Positions 22,427 to 30,921 of a DNA stretch of 38,402 bases are shown here, one piece after another. This stretch comes from an uncultured Eubacteriales bacterium. Lineage in GTDB: Bacteria > Bacillota > Clostridia > Oscillospirales > Oscillospiraceae. The stretch spans positions 1 to 38,402 of the forward strand of contig URGI01000008.1 of the NCBI GenBank assembly GCA_900547315.1, written 5' to 3'. Position 1 is the first letter of the stretch. Each line of letters starts with the position of its first letter. The notes under the pieces were generated by a model. It was given only the letters and a program-made list of their open reading frames with translations. It did no database searches and was not told the origin of the DNA. Position numbers and translations under genes: made by a program.

Positions 22427-23479
22427 TTGAAATCAATAAAGCGAGGCTTCGCGCTTATCTGCGTAATGGCGCTTGCGCTTAGCCTGTGCGCCTGCTCCGG
22501 CAAGGCCGCGAAGGTCGAGCCGCAGGGCAAGAGCTACTTCAGCTATTTTGATACCGTCTCCTTCGTATATAGCTATGCAGGAGATTCGGCAGAACAGTTT
22601 AACGACCGTTCTGCCGAAGTTTCTGGTATTTTAGGCGAATATCACCGGCTTTTCGACATATACCATGAGTATTCCGGCGTCAATAATCTCTGCACCGTCA
22701 ACCGTCTCGCGGGCGGCGAAGCGGTCAAGGTAGACAAGAAGCTCATCGACTTCATGCTCTACGCCAAGGAGCTGTGCGAGGCGACAAACGGCGAGATGGA
22801 CGTGACCATGGGCGCCGTGCTGTCTCTTTGGCACGACTGCCGCGAGGCGGCGAGCAATGACCCCGCGTCCGCCAAGGTTCCGACATTGGAGGAGCTTGAG
22901 GCCGCCGCGGAGCACACCGGCTTCGGTCTGCTTGAGATCGACGCGGAAAACTGCACTCTCCGGCTCACAGACCCCGAAGCTTCGCTCGACGTCGGCGCAC
23001 TTGGCAAGGGCTACGCCACGGAGCGCGCGGCGGAATATCTCGAATCCGTCGGCGCGGAGAGCTACGTGCTCAACATCGGCGGAAATATCCGCATCATCGG
23101 CACAAAGCCCGACGGCAGCGGCTGGAACACCGGCATACGCGATCCGCAGGATCCCGACGGCAGCTTCGCCGTCAGCCTCGATCTTTCGGACACGGCCTGC
23201 GTCACCTCCGGCACCTATGAGCGCTACTACATGGTGGACGGAGAGAAGTACCACCACATAATAGATAAGGACACTTTGTACCCTGCAGATTACTTCGAGT
23301 CCCTGACCGTCGTCACGAAGGACAGCGGCCTTGCCGACGCGCTGAGCACGGCGCTGTTCTGCATGAGCTATGAGGACGGCCTCGCCCTCGCCGAAAAGCT
23401 CGGCGTGGACGTGCTGTGGATATTCCCCGACGGGGGCATCCGGTACACATCGGGGCTTGAAGCCCGTATTGTCAAATAA
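22427..23479 (+). CDS. apbE: ApbE FAD:protein FMN transferase (lipoprotein)
   Basis: About 350 residues. A lipoprotein signal with LCAC (Cys23) anchors it outside the membrane. The ApbE domain shows YFDTVSFVY, GEMDVTMGAVLSLW, LDVGALGKGYATE, NIGGNIRI, and SGTYERYY with HHIIDKDTLYP, the Mg/FAD site. It attaches FMN to Thr residues of extracytoplasmic targets, here probably RnfG and RnfD. AGGAG directly abuts an ATG at 22418, too close to serve it. A TTG at 22427, nine bases away, is the better start. Using 22418 adds three residues. It lies 30 bp after the lipoprotein gene and 17 bp before rnfC. Confidence 0.93.
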   Translation: MKSIKRGFALICVMALALSLCACSGKAAKVEPQGKSYFSYFDTVSFVYSYAGDSAEQFNDRSAEVSGILGEYHRLFDIYHEYSGVNNLCTVNRLAGGEAVKVDKKLIDFMLYAKELCEATNGEMDVTMGAVLSLWHDCREAASNDPASAKVPTLEELEAAAEHTGFGLLEIDAENCTLRLTDPEASLDVGALGKGYATERAAEYLESVGAESYVLNIGGNIRIIGTKPDGSGWNTGIRDPQDPDGSFAVSLDLSDTACVTSGTYERYYMVDGEKYHHIIDKDTLYPADYFESLTVVTKDSGLADALSTALFCMSYEDGLALAEKLGVDVLWIFPDGGIRYTSGLEARIVK

Positions 23480-23496
23480 AAGGAGGTAGGTGTCAA

Positions 23497-24831
23497 ATGA
23501 ACCTCAAAAAGAACATTTCATCCCTGAAGCTGCCCCATTATAAGGCGACCGCCGGTATGGAATCCGTCCGCGTCGCGCCGCCGAAAGAGGTACTGCTGCC
23601 GATGAACATGCATTCCGGTCAGGCGGCGGAGCCTGTCGTCGCAGCCGGTGAGCATGTATATCTCGGCCAGCTGATCGCGCGCGAGGAGGGGCGGAACTCC
23701 GTTCCCGTGCACGCTACAGTTTCCGGCACCGTCAAGGCAATCGAGCAGTATGAGAGCGAGCCGGGGCGCAGCGTTGCCGCGATTCGCATAGAAAGCGACG
23801 GCAAGATGGAGAAGGATCCCGCCATGGCTCCGCCCAAGGCCGAGAATCTGGACGAATTTCTCACCGCCCTGCGCGGCAGCGGCATCGTAGGTCTCGGCGG
23901 CGCGGCCTTCCCGCTGTGGGCGAAACTGGACGCCGCCCGCCGCGGCCACATCAAGACCGTGCTTGTAAACGGCGCGGAGTGCGAGCCGTTCATCACCAGC
24001 GACCACCGCACCATGCTTGAGCATACAGACCTTATAGTCAAAGGCGTCGCACTGCTCAGGCGCTATCTTGAGTCTGAGGAATTCATCATCGGCATAGAGA
24101 AGAACAAGCCCGACGCTATCGAGAAGCTGACCAAGGCGTTTGCCGACGATCCGGCCGTCACGGTCAAGCCCCTCAAGAGCGTGTACCCGCAGGGCGCAAA
24201 GCAGGTGCTGCTGTATAACGCCGCCGGTCTCGTCGTCGGCGAGGGGCAGCGTCTCGCGTCGCTGGGCTACATTATTATAAATGTCACCACGCTTGCGAAG
24301 ATGGCGTATTACATGGAAACCGGTATGCCGCTGGTCGACCGCTGCGTGACCGTTGACGGCTCCGCCGTCAAGAGGCCGAAGAACCTCGTCGTCCCCGTCG
24401 GTACGCCGATAAGCTATCTTATCGAGAACTGCGGCGGCCTCAAGGAGGAGCCGGGCAAGGTCCTGTACGGCGGCCCGATGATGGGCAAGCCCGCGTACTC
24501 GCTGGAGCAGCCCGTCCTCAAGGCCACGAACGCTATCATCATCCTGAACCGCAAGGACTCCCGTAGCCTTGAGCCGACGCCTTGCATCCACTGCGGCCGC
24601 TGCGTCGAGAACTGCCCGCTCGGCCTGAACCCGACCGCCTATGCCGCCGCGCTTGAGGTCGAGGACGAAAACGAGCGCTTTGAACTGCTCGACAAGGGCA
24701 AGGTTCAGATGTGCATGGAGTGCGGCTGCTGCTCCTACGTGTGTCCCGCGCATCGCCCTCTCGTGCAGAATAACCGCGACGCGAAGCGCTTTGTCCGCAA
24801 GGTCAAGGCCGACCGCGCCGAGAAGAAGTAA
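23497..24831 (+). CDS. rnfC: Rnf electron transport complex subunit C
   Basis: 444 residues, the peripheral cytoplasmic NADH-side subunit. GLGGAAFPLWAKL (132-144) begins the NADH/FMN-binding region, YGGPMMG follows (324-330), and two 4Fe-4S motifs are present: Cys363/366/369/373 (CIHCGRCVENCP) and Cys406/409/412/416 (CMECGCCSYVCP). Normal clostridial length. AAGGAGG lies ten bases before the ATG. First of the contiguous rnfC-D-G-E-A set. Confidence 0.96.
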   Translation: MNLKKNISSLKLPHYKATAGMESVRVAPPKEVLLPMNMHSGQAAEPVVAAGEHVYLGQLIAREEGRNSVPVHATVSGTVKAIEQYESEPGRSVAAIRIESDGKMEKDPAMAPPKAENLDEFLTALRGSGIVGLGGAAFPLWAKLDAARRGHIKTVLVNGAECEPFITSDHRTMLEHTDLIVKGVALLRRYLESEEFIIGIEKNKPDAIEKLTKAFADDPAVTVKPLKSVYPQGAKQVLLYNAAGLVVGEGQRLASLGYIIINVTTLAKMAYYMETGMPLVDRCVTVDGSAVKRPKNLVVPVGTPISYLIENCGGLKEEPGKVLYGGPMMGKPAYSLEQPVLKATNAIIILNRKDSRSLEPTPCIHCGRCVENCPLGLNPTAYAAALEVEDENERFELLDKGKVQMCMECGCCSYVCPAHRPLVQNNRDAKRFVRKVKADRAEKK

Positions 24832-24843
24832 GGGGGAAGCACA

Positions 24844-25779
24844 ATGGAAAATCTGATCCTCTCACCCGCACCCCATATCCATACCAAGGACTCCAGCCGC
24901 CGCATCATGCTCGACGTGATAATCGCGCTGCTGCCCGCAGCTGTCGCCTCTGTCGTCATCTTCGGCGTGAAGGCGCTTCCAGTGCTGGCCGCATGCGTTA
25001 TCGGCGCGGTCGTCTCCGAGTTCCTGTTCAACCTCGTCACCGGCCGCAAACAGACCGTCGGCGACCTGAGCGCGGTAGTCACCGGCCTCCTGCTGGCGCT
25101 GAATCTCAGCACCAACGTCCCCGTGTGGCAGTGCGTCATTGGCGCGGCGTTCGCGGTCGTGATAGTCAAGTGCCTGTTCGGCGGACTGGGTCACAACTTT
25201 GCAAACCCCGCCATCACGGCGCGTGTATTCATGCTCATCGCGTTCTCCGCTGTCGCCGGCGGTGCGCAGCCCGCGGGCGTGGAGCTTGTCTCCTCCGCGA
25301 CTCCGCTTGAAGTCCTCGGAAACGGCGGCTCCGACCTGCCGACTCTCTGGGAGATGTTCATCGGCCTGCGCGGCGGCGCTATCGGCGAGACCTGCGTTGC
25401 GGCTCTGCTGCTCGGCTATGTCTACCTCGTGTGCCGCAGGGTCATCAAGTGGTACGTTCCGGCGGCCTTCGTCGGCAGCGTGTTCGTGCTGTACCTGATA
25501 TTCACCGGCGATATCACCATGGCAGCGTATGAGATGATGGCCGGCGGCCTCTTCATCGGCGCAATATTCATGGCAACCGACTACGTCACCACGCCCATCA
25601 CCTCCAAGGGCAAGGTCGTGTTCGCGCTCGGCTGCGGCGTCATCACCTTCATCATCCGCTTCTTCTGCTCCTATCCTGAGGGCGTGTCCTTCTCGATACT
25701 CATTATGAACATACTAACTCCGTTCATTGAAAAACTGACCGCGAACAAACCGCTGGGAGGTTCTAAAAATGGAAAATAA
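24844..25779 (+). CDS. rnfD: Rnf electron transport complex subunit D
   Basis: 311 residues, about nine to ten membrane helices, containing SPAPHIHTKDSSRRIMLDVI at the start and FMATDYVTTPITSKGK near the end. The expected FMN-threonine motif SGAT appears as SSAT (150-153, within VELVSSATPLE), so Thr153 is the likely flavinylation site with a Gly to Ser change. It couples electron flow to ion movement. AGGGGG lies upstream of the ATG. Its last 11 bases overlap rnfG. Confidence 0.95.
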   Translation: MENLILSPAPHIHTKDSSRRIMLDVIIALLPAAVASVVIFGVKALPVLAACVIGAVVSEFLFNLVTGRKQTVGDLSAVVTGLLLALNLSTNVPVWQCVIGAAFAVVIVKCLFGGLGHNFANPAITARVFMLIAFSAVAGGAQPAGVELVSSATPLEVLGNGGSDLPTLWEMFIGLRGGAIGETCVAALLLGYVYLVCRRVIKWYVPAAFVGSVFVLYLIFTGDITMAAYEMMAGGLFIGAIFMATDYVTTPITSKGKVVFALGCGVITFIIRFFCSYPEGVSFSILIMNILTPFIEKLTANKPLGGSKNGK

Positions 25780-27064
25780 AAAAGAATTCTCCAAATCGGT
25801 GCTGGCGCTTGTCGCCATAGTCCTCGCCGCAGTCCTGCTGCTGACCGGACTGAATTTCATCACCGCTCCGCTCATCGCCGAAAACGGCAGCGCGGCGGCC
25901 TTTGCCCCGCTCTACGACGTCATGCCCGACGCTGCAGGCTTTGACCAGCTTTACGATGCGGCCGATCCCGGCAGCTCCGCGCTGGCAAACGTCCCCGCGA
26001 GCGTGCAGAGCATCTACGGCGAGACCGGCGGCATGGGCTACGTCCTGCGCCTGTCCACCTCCGAGGGCTACACCAAGCAGCCCATCGAATTCACCCTCGC
26101 GATAGACGCCGAGGGCAAGATCTCCGGCGTTGAGCTGACCGCCTACCCCGAAACCAAGGACATGGGCAAGGAGACCTATCCCCAAACCTACCTCGGTCAG
26201 GACTCCACGCTGGCAAACGTGTCTCTCGTTGCGGGCGTGACCTACTCCTCCACTGCGTTTAAGAACGCTGTCGCGGACGGCTTCGCCGCGCTCATCGACA
26301 ACGGACTTATCGGCGCGGGCGTCAAGGGCGACGAGCAGATCCTTGTCGAAATGCTCGCCGAGGTGTACCCCGGCATCGTCAGCCCGACCGGCACTCCGCA
26401 GTATGAGGAGCAGGAGATCGCCGACGGGCAGTACACCTACATCGTAAAGAGCCTCAAGGCGCTGAACGACTCCGGTTTCGCGCTCATCATGAAGAGCGGC
26501 GAGAGCACCTATATGGCCGTCTGCAACGCCTTCGGCAGCGTGAAGCTAGTGGACATTGACGGCAATGAAGTCAGTGACGACGCGATGGCCGCCGAGGCCA
26601 AGGCCTACGCCGAGGCGAACATCGTCTCCCACTCCGACGGCGACCTGAACAAGGTCAAGCTTCTTGTGCCCGACGCTTCTGACGTCACGGCGATAAGCCT
26701 TGATGGCGTGTACAATTCCGTCACCTGCGCCTATAAGGCCGAGGGCGTGGGCTATGTGTTCGTCTCCAGAAGCTACGGCTACTCCAACGAGCCCATGGTC
26801 ATCTACTACGTCATCGACGATAACGGCGCGATAGTCACCATGACCGCCGACGAGCTGATACTTTTCAAAGAGTACTTCACCAGCTACCAGCTCGATGAGA
26901 GCAGCTACAAGGCGGGCTTCACCGGCCTGACCGGCGACAGCTTCACCGGCGACGAAGCACTCATCTCCGGCGCGACCGTCAGCTCCGACGCGATACGTGT
27001 CGCGACTGAGGACGCTTTCACGGCCTTCGCCGCAGTCAATGAGAATGGAGGGGAGATAGGATGA
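25769..27064 (+). CDS. rnfG: RnfG-type subunit, double length with two FMN-binding-like domains
   Basis: 431 residues, about twice a usual RnfG. One N-terminal membrane helix (about 10-34) is followed by an extracytoplasmic region. The first FMN_bind-like part (about 85-180: GYVLRLSTSEGY, GVELTAYPETKDMG) has AGVTYSS at 155-161 where SGATxSS is expected; Thr158 is kept. A second part (about 220-425) ends with canonical SGATVSS, Thr403 being the predicted covalent FMN site. The gene is uninterrupted, and the junction shows no frameshift. GGGAGG precedes the ATG. It overlaps rnfD and rnfE (ATGA), so subunits are translationally coupled. Confidence 0.9.
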   Translation: MENKKEFSKSVLALVAIVLAAVLLLTGLNFITAPLIAENGSAAAFAPLYDVMPDAAGFDQLYDAADPGSSALANVPASVQSIYGETGGMGYVLRLSTSEGYTKQPIEFTLAIDAEGKISGVELTAYPETKDMGKETYPQTYLGQDSTLANVSLVAGVTYSSTAFKNAVADGFAALIDNGLIGAGVKGDEQILVEMLAEVYPGIVSPTGTPQYEEQEIADGQYTYIVKSLKALNDSGFALIMKSGESTYMAVCNAFGSVKLVDIDGNEVSDDAMAAEAKAYAEANIVSHSDGDLNKVKLLVPDASDVTAISLDGVYNSVTCAYKAEGVGYVFVSRSYGYSNEPMVIYYVIDDNGAIVTMTADELILFKEYFTSYQLDESSYKAGFTGLTGDSFTGDEALISGATVSSDAIRVATEDAFTAFAAVNENGGEIG

Positions 27065-27705
27065 AAAACGATGTCCGTGCGGCAATAGCGGAAAATCCCG
27101 TGCTGGTTTTGTTCCTCGGCGCCTGCCCCGCGATGGCCGCGAGCACCAGCGTCATCTCCGCTCTCGGTATGGGCGCGGCGGTGCTGGTAGTGATGCTGCT
27201 GTCGAATATGCTCATATATGCCCTGCGCAATGCGATTCCCAAGAGCGCCCGCCTGAGCGCAAATATCCTCATCATAACCGCAGTTGTTTCCGCAATTCAG
27301 ATGCTTATGAATGCGCTGCTGCCGAACGTTTATCAGATGCTCGGCGTGTACCTCGCGGTCGTGGCCGTCGACCTCATGGTCTACGGCAGCGCGGAGGATG
27401 CCGTGGAGCGCAGCTTCGGCAAGAGCATCGTCAACAGTCTGCTGACCGGCCTCGGCTTCGCAGCGGCGATGTTCGTGATGGCGGCGGTCAGAGAAATTCT
27501 CGGCAGTGGCAGCTTCGCGGGTCACGGGATAGCGTTCTTCAAGACCTATAACATCCCCGCGCTGCTCCAGCCCCACGGCGGCTTCGTCGTGTTCGCCATC
27601 CTGCTCGCCGCGATTCAGGCTTTAGGCGGCGTGAAAACTTCCGGCAAGGGCACTGCCTGCGCCGCGGCCGGTCACTCCGGCGATACCGTGAAGGAGGGGG
27701 AATGA
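27061..27705 (+). CDS. rnfE: Rnf electron transport complex subunit E
   Basis: 214 residues, six membrane helices. It begins NDVRAAIAENPVLVLFLGAC and contains CPAMAASTSVISALGMG, the paired motif that carries the conserved Cys of the intramembrane Fe-S cluster shared with RnfA. VREILGSGSFAGHGI is also typical. It starts inside the rnfG stop (ATGA overlap) with GGAGGGGAG upstream. Confidence 0.95.
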   Translation: MKNDVRAAIAENPVLVLFLGACPAMAASTSVISALGMGAAVLVVMLLSNMLIYALRNAIPKSARLSANILIITAVVSAIQMLMNALLPNVYQMLGVYLAVVAVDLMVYGSAEDAVERSFGKSIVNSLLTGLGFAAAMFVMAAVREILGSGSFAGHGIAFFKTYNIPALLQPHGGFVVFAILLAAIQALGGVKTSGKGTACAAAGHSGDTVKEGE

Positions 27706-27708
27706 GCC

Positions 27709-28254
27709 ATGAAAGCTCTGCTTCTGATAATGCTTGGCGGCGTTCTCGTCAACAACTACGCGCTTGAGAAGTTCCTCGGCGTCGGCCCCGTGCTCGGCGG
27801 CAGGAAATACGGCTCCGCCGCGATGGGCTTTTCCGTTGCCGCGGTCATGCTGCTCGCCGCCGCTGTCACTTGGCCGCTCTACCGGCTGCTTGTGCTGCTC
27901 GGCGCGGAATATCTTGAGACGCTGATATTCGTGCTGGTCGTGCTGCTGGTCGTATACGTTCTCGGCGCGATGTTTGCCAAGTCCGGCAAGCCCGTCGGCG
28001 CGTACTTCCCGCTCGTCGCGCTCAACAGCGCGGTGCTCGGGCTCGCGGTGAACAACATCACCGAGGGCTACACCTATGTCGAAGCGCTGTTCGCCGCGCT
28101 CGGCGCGGGTCTCGGCTTCGTGCTGGCGATGGTGCTGTTTGCCGGCGTGAAGTCAAAGATAAACGAGCGTTACGTGCCGAAAGCATTCCGCGGCCTGCCC
28201 GTGATGCTCCTTGCGGCCTCGATAATCTCCCTCGCGTTCTACGCGTTCAAGTAA
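27709..28254 (+). CDS. rnfA: Rnf electron transport complex subunit A
   Basis: 181 residues, six membrane helices, paralogous to RnfE in inverted topology. Motifs: GGVLVNNYALEKFLGVGPVL near the N-terminus and VALNSAVLGLAVNN in the middle. In canonical members the first of these contains a Cys (NNFVLxxFLGICPFL); here it reads FLGVGPVL, so the conserved cysteine position is Val/Gly. The second motif likewise has ALNSAVLG where AVNCAVLG is usual. It is the last gene of the operon; rnfB, which normally follows, is absent. Confidence 0.92.
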   Translation: MKALLLIMLGGVLVNNYALEKFLGVGPVLGGRKYGSAAMGFSVAAVMLLAAAVTWPLYRLLVLLGAEYLETLIFVLVVLLVVYVLGAMFAKSGKPVGAYFPLVALNSAVLGLAVNNITEGYTYVEALFAALGAGLGFVLAMVLFAGVKSKINERYVPKAFRGLPVMLLAASIISLAFYAFK

Positions 28255-28267
28255 GTGCATATTGCTG

Positions 28268-28299
28268 CAGCCCCGATGCTATCATCGGGGCTGTTTTCT
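28268..28299 (+). terminator. Terminator after rnfA
   Basis: CAGCCCCGATG, CTAT loop, CATCGGGGCTG then TTTTCTTT. The T-run merges with the -35 box of the tex promoter at 28300. Confidence 0.9.
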
Positions 28300-28328
28300 T
28301 TGCAATGCCGCAGAGCCTGTGGTATAAT
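28300..28328 (+). promoter_or_regulatory. Promoter of the tex-csaA unit
   Basis: TTGCAA (28300-28305), 17-bp spacer, TATAAT (28323-28328), 27 bp before the ATG at 28356. Confidence 0.75.
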
Positions 28329-28355
28329 ATCCTGACTAACGCAAAGGAGACTTCC

Positions 28356-30515
28356 ATGGAAACGATAAATCAGATACTCGCCCGCGAGCTTGGCCGCGAG
28401 CAAAGTCATATAGATAACGTCATAAAGCTGCTCGACGAGGGCAACACCATCCCCTTCATCGCGCGCTACCGCAAGGAGCTGCACGGCGCGATGGACGACA
28501 CGACCCTCCGAAAACTCGAGGATCGCCTGACGTATCTGCGCAATCTCGACCAGCGCCGTCAGGAGGTCAAAAAGGCTGTCGACGGACAGGGTAAGCTCAC
28601 GCCGGAGCTCTCCGCTGCCATCGACGCGGCCGCGACGCTCGCGGAGGTGGAGGATCTTTACCGCCCCTATAAGCAGAAGCGCCGCACCCGCGCGACCGTC
28701 GCCCGCGAGAAGGGACTCGAGCCGCTGGCGCAGCTGCTCTATGCTCAGGAGCGCAGCTGCCCGCGTCCGGAGGACGCCGCGGCAGACTTCGTCGACCCCG
28801 AAAAGGGCGTAGAGACAGTTGCCGACGCCCTGCAGGGCGCAAATGACATCGTCGCCGAGCTCCTCTCGGACGACGCGGCCATCCGCAAGACGCTGCGCAC
28901 TCTGCTCATGCGGCAGGGGCACCTGCGCAGTCTCGCGGTGAAGGAAGAGGACTCCGTCTACCGTCTGTACTACGACTTCGACCAGCCCGTCGCAAAGCTC
29001 GCCGACCACCAGATCCTCGCCATCAACCGCGGCGAAAAGGAGGGCTTCCTCTCCGTCACGGTACTGCTCGACCGCGGCACGGCGCTTCCGGTGCTGCGCC
29101 GCGCCGCCGTGAAGCCCGGCTCCGCCGCGATGGAATTTATGAAGAGCACCTGCGAGGACGCCTACGACCGGCTGATCTACCCCTCGCTCGAGCGCGAAGC
29201 GCGCGCAGCACTCACCGAGCGCGCCTGCGAGGGCGCGATAAAGAATTTCGGCCTGAACCTCAAGCCGTTGCTCATGCAGCCGCCCGTGAAGGGCAAGGTC
29301 ACGATGGGGCTTGACCCCGGCTATGCTCACGGCTGCAAGGTCGCCGTCATCGACGGCACCGGCAAGGTGCTCGACACCGCGGTCGTGTACCCGACCTTCA
29401 GCGCCGGTAAAAAGGCCGAAGCCATACGCATACTCTCCGGCCTCATCCGCAAGCACGGCATTGAGCACATCGCCATCGGCAACGGCACAGCCTCCCGCGA
29501 GACGGAGCAGCTGACCGCTGAGATGCTGCATCAGCTCGGCGGCGGGCAGTCCTACGCCATCGTCAACGAGGCGGGCGCGTCGGTCTACTCCGCGAGCCAG
29601 CTCGCCGCAGAGGAGTTCCCCGACTACGACGTGAACCTGCGCAGCGCTGTCTCCATCGCGCGGCGGCTGCAGGATCCGCTGGCGGAGCTGGTGAAGATCG
29701 ACCCCAAGGCCATCGGCGTGGGGCAGTATCAGCACGACTGCCCGCAGAAGCAGCTCGACGAGACGCTCTCCGGCGTGGTCGAGGACTGCGTCAACGCGGT
29801 GGGTGTGGACGTGAACACGGCTTCCCCCTCGCTTCTGCAGCGCGTCTCCGGCCTGACCAAGACCACGGCAAAGAACATCGTCACCTACCGCGAGGAAAAC
29901 GGCGCGTTCACCTCGCGCAGTCAGATAAAGAAGGTACCGAAGCTCGGCCCCAAGGCGTTCGAGCAGTGCGCGGGCTTCCTGCGCGTGCCGGAGAGCAAGC
30001 AGGTGCTTGACAACACCGCCGTCCATCCGGAAAGCTACGACGCGGCGCTGCGCCTGCTGGAGCTGTGCGGATACACGCTCAAGGACGTCGCCGCGGGGAA
30101 CCTCAAAGAGCTGCCAGCGCGGCTCAAGGCGGCAGGCGACGAGAAGGCCGCGGGGTTCTGCGGAGTCGGCGCGCTGACGCTGCACGACATCGCTTCCGAG
30201 CTTATGAAGCCCGGCCGCGACCCTCGCGACGAGCTGCCGCCCGTGCTTCTGCGGTCGGACGTGCTGGAGATAAAGGATCTCAAGCCCGGCATGGTGCTGA
30301 CCGGAACTGTCAGAAATGTTATAGATTTCGGCTTTTTCGTCGATATCGGCGTTCATCAGGACGGTCTGGTTCACATTTCGCAGATATGCGACAGGTTTAT
30401 AAAGCACCCCAGCGAGGTCGTCGCCGTCGGCGACATCGTGAAAGTTGCGGTGCTTGATGTGGACGAGAAGAAGCACCGGATCTCACTGACCATGAAGATA
30501 AAGGATGAGGTGTAA
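28356..30515 (+). CDS. tex: Tex family RNA-binding transcription accessory protein
   Basis: 719 residues with the Tex order of domains: N-terminal helical region (NTIPFIARYRKELHGAMDD), YqgF/RuvX-like nuclease fold (TMGLDPGYAHGCKVAVIDGTG), helix-hairpin-helix repeats (GVDVNTASPSLLQRVSGL) and a C-terminal S1 domain (about 645-715, GTVRNVIDFGFFVDIGVHQDG). Tex associates with transcription and RNA. AAAGGAG precedes ATG 28356, and an extension to 28305 would cross the promoter. A CsaA-like gene starts one base after its stop. Confidence 0.95.
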   Translation: METINQILARELGREQSHIDNVIKLLDEGNTIPFIARYRKELHGAMDDTTLRKLEDRLTYLRNLDQRRQEVKKAVDGQGKLTPELSAAIDAAATLAEVEDLYRPYKQKRRTRATVAREKGLEPLAQLLYAQERSCPRPEDAAADFVDPEKGVETVADALQGANDIVAELLSDDAAIRKTLRTLLMRQGHLRSLAVKEEDSVYRLYYDFDQPVAKLADHQILAINRGEKEGFLSVTVLLDRGTALPVLRRAAVKPGSAAMEFMKSTCEDAYDRLIYPSLEREARAALTERACEGAIKNFGLNLKPLLMQPPVKGKVTMGLDPGYAHGCKVAVIDGTGKVLDTAVVYPTFSAGKKAEAIRILSGLIRKHGIEHIAIGNGTASRETEQLTAEMLHQLGGGQSYAIVNEAGASVYSASQLAAEEFPDYDVNLRSAVSIARRLQDPLAELVKIDPKAIGVGQYQHDCPQKQLDETLSGVVEDCVNAVGVDVNTASPSLLQRVSGLTKTTAKNIVTYREENGAFTSRSQIKKVPKLGPKAFEQCAGFLRVPESKQVLDNTAVHPESYDAALRLLELCGYTLKDVAAGNLKELPARLKAAGDEKAAGFCGVGALTLHDIASELMKPGRDPRDELPPVLLRSDVLEIKDLKPGMVLTGTVRNVIDFGFFVDIGVHQDGLVHISQICDRFIKHPSEVVAVGDIVKVAVLDVDEKKHRISLTMKIKDEV

Positions 30516-30516
30516 T

Positions 30517-30846
30517 ATGGCGACGTTTGATGATTTTGAAAAGCTCGACATCCGCGTCGGGACGATAATCTCGGCAAAGAATTTTGAGAAGGCGCGCAAG
30601 CCCGCGTATCAGCTCGAGATAGATTTCGGCGATGGGATCGGCGTGAAACGCTCTTCCGCGCAGATAACGGGGCATTACGCCGCGGATGAACTGCCCGGAA
30701 AGCAGGTGCTTGCGGTCGTGAACTTCCCGCCGCGGCAGATAGCGAATTTCTTCTCCGAGGTTCTTGTCCTCGGCACGTATTCCGAGGGCGGCGTGGTGCT
30801 GATAAAGCCGGACAAGCCTGTCAAAAACGGCGACAAGCTGGGCTGA
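30517..30846 (+). CDS. csaA: CsaA-like tRNA-binding-domain protein
   Basis: 109 residues, one OB-fold tRNA-binding domain (FEKLDIRVGTIISAKNF, then PPRQIANFFSEVLVLG). CsaA is described as a dimeric export chaperone or tRNA-binding protein. GAGG lies six bases before the ATG at 30517, inside the end of tex, so the two are coupled. The cytoplasmic role is not evident from context. Confidence 0.88.
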   Translation: MATFDDFEKLDIRVGTIISAKNFEKARKPAYQLEIDFGDGIGVKRSSAQITGHYAADELPGKQVLAVVNFPPRQIANFFSEVLVLGTYSEGGVVLIKPDKPVKNGDKLG

Positions 30847-30862
30847 AAATAGAAGAAAGCAG

Positions 30863-30900
30863 CAAAAAATCAGACAGGCAAAAGCCTGTCTGATTTTTTA
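30863..30900. terminator. Bidirectional terminator between csaA and the BmpA-type gene
   Basis: AAAAAATCAGACAGGC, AAAA loop, GCCTGTCTGATTTTTT; symmetrical A/T runs serve both convergent units. Confidence 0.9.
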
Positions 30901-30921
30901 TGCGGTTTGGATCAAGTGAAA

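Noticed and set aside
28239..30476. Open frame of 745 codons on the minus strand
   Set aside because: Antisense shadow of tex, which has full family motifs, a promoter and a ribosome binding site.
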